This document shows, one piece after another, positions 7,340 to 11,524 of a DNA stretch of 11,524 nucleotides. Origin of the DNA: Anaerolineae bacterium (GTDB lineage Bacteria > Chloroflexota > Anaerolineae > B4-G1 > SLSP01). Location: positions 1 to 11,524 of the forward strand of contig JAFGKB010000245.1 of assembly GCA_016928755.1 (NCBI GenBank), in the 5' to 3' direction. The position numbers and the translations under genes are program-made. The notes beneath the pieces are model-generated. The model did not search any database. It had not been told where the DNA came from and was given only the letters and a program-made list of their open reading frames with translations. Each line of letters starts with the position of its first letter. Position 1 is the first letter of the stretch.

Positions 7340-8484
7340 TCCAAACTCCTTTCCTCTCCATTATTTTCTACTACGTTATTATCATCATAAGCGGCTCTGG
7401 CTTCGTGAGCCGCCACATATTGCAAAGTACCTACAGCGCGAGCCAATCCCTTAAGCTCCATCATCACCAAGGTGCTATTTACAGTCGCCATCGGAAGACC
7501 TGCTTTCCGGGCCAAGTCATCAACGTGTTGTGGCTCGGCGGTAAGATGGCTGAAAATAGCAGCTTCGGTAGGATTCTCAGGTAACACAGTACGCGCCACT
7601 TTTTTCTCAATAAGTTGGGTCAAATGCAGCGTTTCCAAAATATCACGCACCTCGGTGACAATCGAAGCCCCGTCACGAAGTAAGCGGTTACAGCCGACAA
7701 AAGCAGGACTAAGAATACTACCGGGCACGGCGAAAACATCCCGGCCCTGATTGATAGCAAAATCCGCCGTAATAAGCGCACCACTGCTAACGCCGGCCTC
7801 CACGACTACAACACCTAAACTCAGTCCACTGATGATACGGTTACGCGGCGGGAAGTTAGAAGACTCAGGCTTTGTACCCAGGGGATAATCACTGACCATA
7901 GCGCCGTTTTCTATAATGCGCTGGGCCAGTTTACGATGGTCAGCCGGATAGATAATATCTACCCCACACCCCAAAACAGCGATAGTACGCCCACCGGACT
8001 CTAAAGCGGCGGCATGAGCGATACCGTCAATCCCACGGGCCAAGCCACTGACAATAGTAACGCCATTTTGGACTAACTCGCTAGCTAAGCGGCGGGCAAC
8101 CTCACGGCCATAAACTGTCGCTTTACGGGTGCCCACTATCGCCAACGCCCATTCGTCAGATTCTAGCAAAGTACCCTTAACAAAGAGTACCGGGGGAGAA
8201 TCCGAGATATTTCGCAAAAGGGAGGGATAATCAGAACTATCCCAAGTCAATACCTGCACTTTCGCAGCGTCAACCTGGCGCAACAAGATATCAAGATCTG
8301 TTTTCTGACGGGTATCAAGAAAATTATGTAATGCCTTACGATTGAGTTTCAAATCTCTCAAGGCTGACTCAGGGGCTTCCCAAGCGGAGTGAATATCACC
8401 AAAAAAGTCTAAGAGAGCACGCAAACGCACCGGCCCGATTCCACGCACCTGGTTAAAGCCTAGCCAATAACGTAAATTGTCCAT
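7336..8484 (-). CDS. dprA: DNA-processing protein DprA (Smf)
   Basis: This 382-residue cytoplasmic protein binds incoming single-stranded DNA and loads RecA during natural transformation; it is also widespread in bacteria not known to be competent. Residues 1-60 form a helix-hairpin-helix/SAM-like region (VRGIGPVRLRALL, 13-25). The Rossmann-like core covers about 85-285, with IVGTRKAT (116-123), SGLARGIDGIAH (146-157), AVLGCGVD (169-176) and the highly conserved NFPPRNRIISGLS (210-222). A C-terminal winged helix (about 303-358) matches the DML1-like domain seen in many DprA proteins, and a short acidic tail follows. The ATG start has GAGG 6 bases upstream. The gene begins 20 bases beyond the T-tract of the rimM terminator, and I could not identify a convincing promoter of its own. 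It overlaps manC by four bases. No other competence genes are in the window. Confidence 0.96.
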   Translation of the reverse strand: MDNLRYWLGFNQVRGIGPVRLRALLDFFGDIHSAWEAPESALRDLKLNRKALHNFLDTRQKTDLDILLRQVDAAKVQVLTWDSSDYPSLLRNISDSPPVLFVKGTLLESDEWALAIVGTRKATVYGREVARRLASELVQNGVTIVSGLARGIDGIAHAAALESGGRTIAVLGCGVDIIYPADHRKLAQRIIENGAMVSDYPLGTKPESSNFPPRNRIISGLSLGVVVVEAGVSSGALITADFAINQGRDVFAVPGSILSPAFVGCNRLLRDGASIVTEVRDILETLHLTQLIEKKVARTVLPENPTEAAIFSHLTAEPQHVDDLARKAGLPMATVNSTLVMMELKGLARAVGTLQYVAAHEARAAYDDNNVVENNGEERSLE

Positions 8485-8503
8485 TGTTTACCTCGGTGTG
8501 AGC

Positions 8504-8536
8504 CATAAAAAACAAGGCGACCCATAATTGGTCGCC
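8504..8536 (-). terminator. Rho-independent terminator after rimM
   Basis: GGCGACC (8536-8530 read on the minus strand) and GGTCGCC (8522-8516) form a perfect 7-bp stem with a 7-base loop, followed on the minus strand by TTGTTTTTTATG. It closes the ffh-rpsP-khpA-rimM unit and lies in the 94-base gap before dprA. Confidence 0.85.
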
Positions 8537-8578
8537 CGCAATCTAATAAAAACTACGCCTACTCACTTGATTGGCTTA

Positions 8579-9103
8579 TCAATCGAGAAGGCCCGGTGGA
8601 ATCCTCACTACCAAGCGTGCAGCCTCAAAATCCAGGTCTATAAAGACACCTTCTATAATCGGTAAAAGGATTTCACCTGAAGGCCCGTGGATGATTAACA
8701 CATCATTAGCACCCTTGGGCAGAGATAAAACATCTACAACCTCCCCCAACGGCTCACCGTCTTCGGTTTCTACCGCAACACCGATAAATTGATAGGCGTA
8801 ATACTCTCCCTCTTCAAGAGGAATGGCATCTTCAATAGCCACTTCGACTAACTGGCCTCGCAGTGCCTCAGCCATATTACGGTCATCACACCCTTCCAGT
8901 TTGACCAGCATAACATCGCGCTGCTGGCGAACCTGCTCTAAAACATAGCGCCGGTGTGACGGGCCTAAGTAAAGATATTTACGGTGTTTAACCCCATCCG
9001 GATAATCGGTGAGAACTTCCATCCGGAGTTCACCACGAATCCCATGAGGGCGTAGAACACGCCCAATAGCTAAATAACGAGGCTCAGGTTGCTTATCCGT
9101 CAT
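8579..9103 (-). CDS. rimM: Ribosome maturation factor RimM
   Basis: This 174-residue protein matches the usual RimM length. RimM binds ribosomal protein uS19 and assists maturation of the 30S head. The N-terminal RimM beta-barrel shows YLAIGRVLRPHGIRGELRME (10-29), including the conserved 'G...PHGIRGE'. The C-terminal PRC-barrel-like domain starts near EEGEYYAYQFIGV (97-109) and includes LPKGANDVLII (128-138) and LLPIIEGVF (146-154), also typical. The ATG start has GAGGGG 8 bases upstream. The gene lies 46 bases after khpA, in the common rpsP-khpA-rimM order. The trmD and rplS genes that often follow are absent; a terminator follows instead. Confidence 0.96.
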   Translation of the reverse strand: MTDKQPEPRYLAIGRVLRPHGIRGELRMEVLTDYPDGVKHRKYLYLGPSHRRYVLEQVRQQRDVMLVKLEGCDDRNMAEALRGQLVEVAIEDAIPLEEGEYYAYQFIGVAVETEDGEPLGEVVDVLSLPKGANDVLIIHGPSGEILLPIIEGVFIDLDFEAARLVVRIPPGLLD

Positions 9104-9149
9104 ACCTGAGCCCCCTCAATGTGAAGCTTATTGGCCGGAATGGCCTGAA

Positions 9150-9386
9150 TCATACAATCTCCAGGGTAACCTTCTTCCCCATCTTAGCGCCCAACACTCG
9201 AGAGAGTGAACGCATAGCATTGATAGTTCGACCTTCCCGCCCAATCATACGCCCCATATCCTCCGGGGCAACACGTAACTCGAGTACCAGAGAGGTCTCA
9301 CCCTCAATTTCTGAAACATGGACATCATCCGGCTTATCAGCGAGTGACTTCGTGATATACTCTACAAGATCCCTGACTTTAGTCAT
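9150..9386 (-). CDS. khpA: KH-domain RNA-binding protein KhpA
   Basis: This 78-residue protein consists of little more than one KH domain. The GxxG loop is in MGRMIGREGRTINAMRSL (44-61), with GREG at 49-52. Length, sequence and position between rpsP and rimM match KhpA (YlqC), which forms a dimer or pairs with KhpB to bind RNA and influence cell division and elongation in Gram-positive bacteria. khpB is not in the window. The open frame extends 15 codons further upstream. I place the start at 9386 because AGGAGG lies 7 bases before this ATG and the family begins here (MTKVRDLVEYI). Confidence 0.93.
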   Translation of the reverse strand: MTKVRDLVEYITKSLADKPDDVHVSEIEGETSLVLELRVAPEDMGRMIGREGRTINAMRSLSRVLGAKMGKKVTLEIV

Positions 9387-9393
9387 TGCAACT

Positions 9394-9399
9394 CCTCCT
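9394..9399 (-). promoter_or_regulatory. Ribosome binding site fixing the khpA start
   Basis: A perfect AGGAGG lies 7 bases before the ATG at 9386-9384. It rules against the longer upstream reading, which would add 15 non-homologous residues. Confidence 0.85.
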
Positions 9400-9480
9400 T
9401 TTAGTAAGCGAAAGAAACACGTATATGCCACAATGGCAAAGATGTGAAAAAGGCGTCCACCAGGAAAAGTTCAAGAAGCC

Positions 9481-9885
9481 TTATGCGCCTTCTACTGGGG
9501 ATTCTACTTCTGTCTTCCCAGACGCAGCTTGAACTACTACATTACTAGTCTTAGGACTAATCTGGCTATCTCGCTCAGCGGCGGCAGCCTCAGCTTCGGC
9601 CACCAGGGCTTCGAGAGCCTCTCCTGCCTTCAAACGGGAAAAACGGTCAAGCGTCCCGATTTTGGTCAACAACTTGGCCATAGAATTGCTGGGTTGTGCC
9701 CCAACACTAAGCCAATAAAGAATCCGGTCTTCTTTAACCTGAATGGTCTCCGGTTCTGTGCGTGGATTATAGAATCCAACAACTTCCACAAATCTACCAT
9801 CCCGTGGTGATGTCGACTCAGCCACAACCACGCGATAGCTGGGTTGCTTTTTTCTGCCGACCCGTCGTAATCTTATTTTTAGCAT
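9481..9885 (-). CDS. rpsP: 30S ribosomal protein bS16 with extended C-terminal tail
   Basis: This 134-residue protein is a component of the small ribosomal subunit needed for 30S assembly. Residues 1-80 are canonical bS16: MLKIRLRRVGRKKQPSYRVV at the start, then DGRFVEVVGFYNPRTEP (29-45) and QPSNSMAKLLTKIG (64-77). Beyond about residue 85 comes an Ala/Glu-rich tail followed by a Ser/Val-rich end, which makes the protein 40-50 residues longer than the usual 80-90. Such extensions are seen in several phyla. The open frame extends 17 codons upstream, but bS16 always begins MLKIRL or similar and AGGAGG (9894-9889) lies 3 bases before this ATG, so I use 9885. ffh ends 97 bases upstream. Confidence 0.96.
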   Translation of the reverse strand: MLKIRLRRVGRKKQPSYRVVVAESTSPRDGRFVEVVGFYNPRTEPETIQVKEDRILYWLSVGAQPSNSMAKLLTKIGTLDRFSRLKAGEALEALVAEAEAAAAERDSQISPKTSNVVVQAASGKTEVESPVEGA

Positions 9886-9888
9886 ATG

Positions 9889-9894
9889 CCTCCT
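9889..9894 (-). promoter_or_regulatory. Ribosome binding site for rpsP
   Basis: AGGAGG is followed by CAT and then ATG. The 3-base spacing is shorter than usual but the match to the anti-Shine-Dalgarno is perfect. It supports the internal ATG at 9885 over the upstream ATG at 9936. Confidence 0.7.
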
Positions 9895-9982
9895 GTTCTT
9901 TGTTGTCGATGTAATGATGGTGTTGTATGAGCGCAAACAAAAAATCTACGCTCTAACCCTTATCTATATTGTACACGATTTT

Positions 9983-11308
9983 TTAAAATAAGCGTGGAAT
10001 TCCACGCGTTTTCCCATTACTTAAACGTCGGATTAACTTACGCATCTGTCGATGCTGAGATAATAACTGATTTACTTGTTGAACCGTTGTGCCACTACCC
10101 GCAGCCACACGTCGCTTACGGCTCCCGTTTAAGACACGGGGGTTACGGCGTTCTTCAGGCGTCATCGACAGGATAATGGCCTCCACCTGTTTCAACTGCT
10201 TCTCGGTCTGGGCCTCATCCAATGCGACATCTTTCATCATACGCCCCATACCAGGAACCATACCTAAGATCTCGCCCAATGGCCCCATCTGACGCACCTG
10301 CCGTAATTGCTGAAGGAAGTCCTCTAAGGAAAATTCTCCTTTGCGGAGCTTCTTCTCCATTTGAGCGGCCTGCTCCTCATCATAAGCAGACTCAGCACGC
10401 TCAATCAAGGTAAGCACATCACCCATACCCAGAATGCGGTTTGCCAACCGGTCTGGGTGGAAAAGCTCTAATGCACCAAGTTTCTCCCCGGTTCCCAAGA
10501 ACTTAATGGGAACGCCGGTCACGGCACGCATACTGATAGCAGCGCCACCTCGCGCATCACCATCTACTTTGGTAAGGATCAGACCCGTTAACCCAACGCG
10601 CTCATGAAAGCCTTGAGCAATATTAACGGCTTCCTGCCCGGTCATCGAATCGGCCACCAGCAGAATCTCAACCGGATTTACCTGGTCACGAATGGCCGCT
10701 AACTCTTGCATCATTGTATCATCAATTTGCAAGCGTCCGGCAGTATCTAACAACACGATATCTGAACCGCGTTTATTAGCTTCGCGAACACCTTGGGCAC
10801 AAATCTCCGGGGGCTTCTGCCCATCGCGCTGGCTATAGACCGGGATATCAAGCTGCCGGCCCAAAACCTCAAGCTGCGTGATGGCCGCAGGGCGATAAGT
10901 ATCCCCGGCTACCATCAAAGGAAAATGTCCCTTAGAACGCAAGTGATTGGCCAACTTAGCTAAAGTTGTCGTCTTACCGGAACCTTGAAGTCCTACCAAC
11001 ATCAGGACATAAGGCGCACGCCCCTTTAGTTCCAGTCGCCCCGGCTCACCTAGCGTTGCCACTAATTCTTGATGGACAATTTTAACGACCTGTTGGGAGG
11101 GATTTAAAGCACGGGAAATCTCTTCGCCTACGGCTTGTGTCCGTACCCGTGCAATAAAATCCTTAACAACTTTATAGTTAACATCAGCTTCTAAAAGTGC
11201 TAACCGGATTTCTCGTAAAACCGCTTTGACATCTTCCTCACGTAAGATGCCGCGCTTACCAATATTATCAAAAACGCTCTGTAACTTTTCACTTAATGAT
11301 TCAAACAT
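9983..11308 (-). CDS. ffh: Signal recognition particle protein Ffh
   Basis: This 441-residue protein is the SRP GTPase that, with the small SRP RNA, binds signal sequences on translating ribosomes and hands them to FtsY at the membrane. The N domain is at 1-90 (MFESLSEKLQSVFDNI start). The G domain has G1 GLQGSGKTTT (106-115), DTYRPAA (136-142), G3 DTAGRL (188-193), G4 TKVDGDARGG (246-255) and the closing GTGEKL (272-277). The methionine-rich M domain is at about 325-430, with MGPLGEILGMVPGMG (341-355) forming the flexible finger region and SRKRRVAAGSG (396-406) the SRP RNA-binding helix-turn-helix. All motifs are intact and the length is typical. The start is canonical for the family but has no clear Shine-Dalgarno; a small hairpin stands there instead. 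The SRP RNA gene and ftsY were not found in the window. It is the first gene of the ffh-rpsP-khpA-rimM cluster. Confidence 0.98.
   Translation of the reverse strand: MFESLSEKLQSVFDNIGKRGILREEDVKAVLREIRLALLEADVNYKVVKDFIARVRTQAVGEEISRALNPSQQVVKIVHQELVATLGEPGRLELKGRAPYVLMLVGLQGSGKTTTLAKLANHLRSKGHFPLMVAGDTYRPAAITQLEVLGRQLDIPVYSQRDGQKPPEICAQGVREANKRGSDIVLLDTAGRLQIDDTMMQELAAIRDQVNPVEILLVADSMTGQEAVNIAQGFHERVGLTGLILTKVDGDARGGAAISMRAVTGVPIKFLGTGEKLGALELFHPDRLANRILGMGDVLTLIERAESAYDEEQAAQMEKKLRKGEFSLEDFLQQLRQVRQMGPLGEILGMVPGMGRMMKDVALDEAQTEKQLKQVEAIILSMTPEERRNPRVLNGSRKRRVAAGSGTTVQQVNQLLSQHRQMRKLIRRLSNGKTRGIPRLF
9986..10007 (-). terminator. Terminator-like palindrome overlapping the end of ffh
   Basis: GCGTGGAATTCCACGC (9992-10007) is a perfect 16-base palindrome that can fold as a 6-bp GC-rich stem with an AATT loop. 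On the minus strand it is followed by TTATTTTAAAAAA. It encodes the last ffh codons and ends 6 bases before the stop. The broken T-tract suggests a weak or partial terminator, which would lower rpsP-khpA-rimM expression relative to ffh or protect the ffh 3' end. Confidence 0.45.
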
Positions 11309-11314
11309 AGTATC

Positions 11315-11327
11315 ATCGGTATCCGAT
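11315..11327 (-). repeat. Small inverted repeat in the ffh leader
   Basis: ATCGG-3-CCGAT forms a 5-bp stem with a 3-base loop, ending 6 bases before the ffh ATG. It occupies the place where a Shine-Dalgarno would be expected. It may be a chance palindrome or a translational control element. Confidence 0.4.
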
Positions 11328-11346
11328 TAGATACATTCTAATGTAT
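11326..11346. repeat. Nested inverted repeats over the ffh -10 region
   Basis: ATTAGA-5-TCTAAT (11326-11342) and ATACAT-4-ATGTAT (11331-11346) interlock over the predicted -10 and transcription start of ffh. The position suits an operator, but AT-rich promoter DNA produces such palindromes easily by chance. Confidence 0.4.
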
Positions 11347-11372
11347 AATAGAAATTCGTCAAGCGAATTCAA
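11335..11372 (-). promoter_or_regulatory. Overlapping sigma-70 promoters for ffh
   Basis: Two -35/-10 pairs, each with a 16-base spacer, are visible on the minus strand. One is TTGACG (11362-11357) with TAGAAT (11340-11335). The other is TTGAAT (11372-11367) with TATTAT (11350-11345). They would start transcription near 11328 and 11338, giving leaders of only about 20-30 bases before ffh. Confidence 0.6.
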
Positions 11373-11382
11373 GGTTAGCGAG

Positions 11383-11422
11383 GCGGTTAGGCCTACCCAA
11401 TTACGGTCTGGGTAACAACCGC
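11383..11422. repeat. Two-part inverted repeat upstream of ffh
   Basis: GCGGTT (11383-11388) pairs with AACCGC (11417-11422), and inside it TACCC (11394-11398) pairs with GGGTA (11410-11414), with an asymmetric internal loop and an 11-base apical loop. No T-run follows on either strand, so it does not look like an intrinsic terminator. It does not fit a tRNA or the SRP RNA core motif. Confidence 0.4.
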
Positions 11423-11456
11423 AAGACACGGTTCAGTGCAGAGAGAAAGTCTTGAC

Positions 11457-11521
11457 CATTCGACTTCGCTCAGGGTGACGGCCCATTGACTTCGCTACTA
11501 AGAAAGTTGCGCCATCCGTCA
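11457..11521. repeat. REP-like intergenic repeat with internal direct copies
   Basis: CATTCGACTTCGCT (11457-11470) recurs with one base deleted as CATTGACTTCGCT (11484-11496), 27 bases apart. TGACGG (11476-11481) is matched by an inverted CCGTCA (11516-11521). On the minus strand it reads CACCCTGAGCGAAGTCGAA, which from memory resembles short dispersed intergenic repeats common in several bacterial phyla. No open frame of useful length crosses 11309-11524. Confidence 0.45.
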
Positions 11522-11524
11522 TGC

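Noticed and set aside
8485..8578. A dedicated dprA promoter
   Set aside because: Several AT-rich hexamers exist, but none pairs with a -35 box at 16-18 bases, so I could not support one.
9133..9145. GGCC-5-GGCC inverted repeat between khpA and rimM
   Set aside because: The 4-bp arms are too short to call a regulatory structure.
9426..9438. Small hairpin TGCCA-3-TGGCA between rpsP and khpA
   Set aside because: The stem is only 5 bp and no T-run follows closely; likely chance within a 94-base gap.
11401..11524. Possible SRP RNA or tRNA upstream of ffh
   Set aside because: The SRP RNA core (GGAAGGAAGCAG-like tetraloop region) is absent on both strands, and no cloverleaf with a proper T-arm and acceptor stem can be built.
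1..11524. Defence system, mobile element or biosynthetic cluster
   Set aside because: Every gene belongs to a well-known family with intact motifs, and there is no transposase, integrase, CRISPR repeat or toxin-antitoxin pair in the visible frames.

Overview
The window looks like a piece of a bacterial chromosome of roughly 50% GC carrying conserved housekeeping genes. All ten recognisable genes lie on the minus strand, so transcription runs from the right end to the left. Every complete gene has intact motifs, and I saw no frameshift, insertion sequence, tRNA, rRNA or CRISPR array. A Chloroflexota bacterium (Anaerolineae or a relative) is my best guess. The reasons are a DUF5679-like zinc ribbon on topoisomerase I, the mixture of gene neighbourhoods, and family resemblance from memory. 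This is inference, not a database result.

Layout in the direction of transcription. (1) 11524-11309 is intergenic, with inverted repeats, a REP-like short repeat and the probable ffh promoter. (2) ffh, rpsP, khpA and rimM form a protein targeting, ribosome and RNA-binding cluster. A palindrome overlaps the ffh stop codon, and a clear Rho-independent terminator follows rimM. (3) dprA and a mannose-1-phosphate guanylyltransferase gene overlap by an ATGA. A near-consensus sigma-70 promoter then drives topA, which ends in a second, very strong terminator. (4) An extended -10 promoter precedes cvpA, mutS2 and the first third of a GH13 (alpha-amylase family) gene that runs off the left edge.

Functionally, Ffh works in co-translational membrane targeting, bS16 and RimM in 30S assembly, and KhpA in RNA binding. 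DprA, TopA and MutS2 handle DNA: ssDNA/RecA loading, supercoil relaxation, and recombination or stalled-ribosome processing respectively. The GDP-mannose enzyme and the GH13 protein are carbohydrate genes set inside this information-processing neighbourhood.

No obviously new biological system is present. The points most worth checking are the zinc ribbon fused to the front of topoisomerase I, the SD-less hairpin leader and tandem promoters of ffh, the repeat-bearing right end, the terminator-like palindrome inside the ffh stop, and the position of manC between dprA and topA. No stretch longer than 300 bases lacks a gene; the longest gaps are 11309-11524 and 3646-3831, and both are described.
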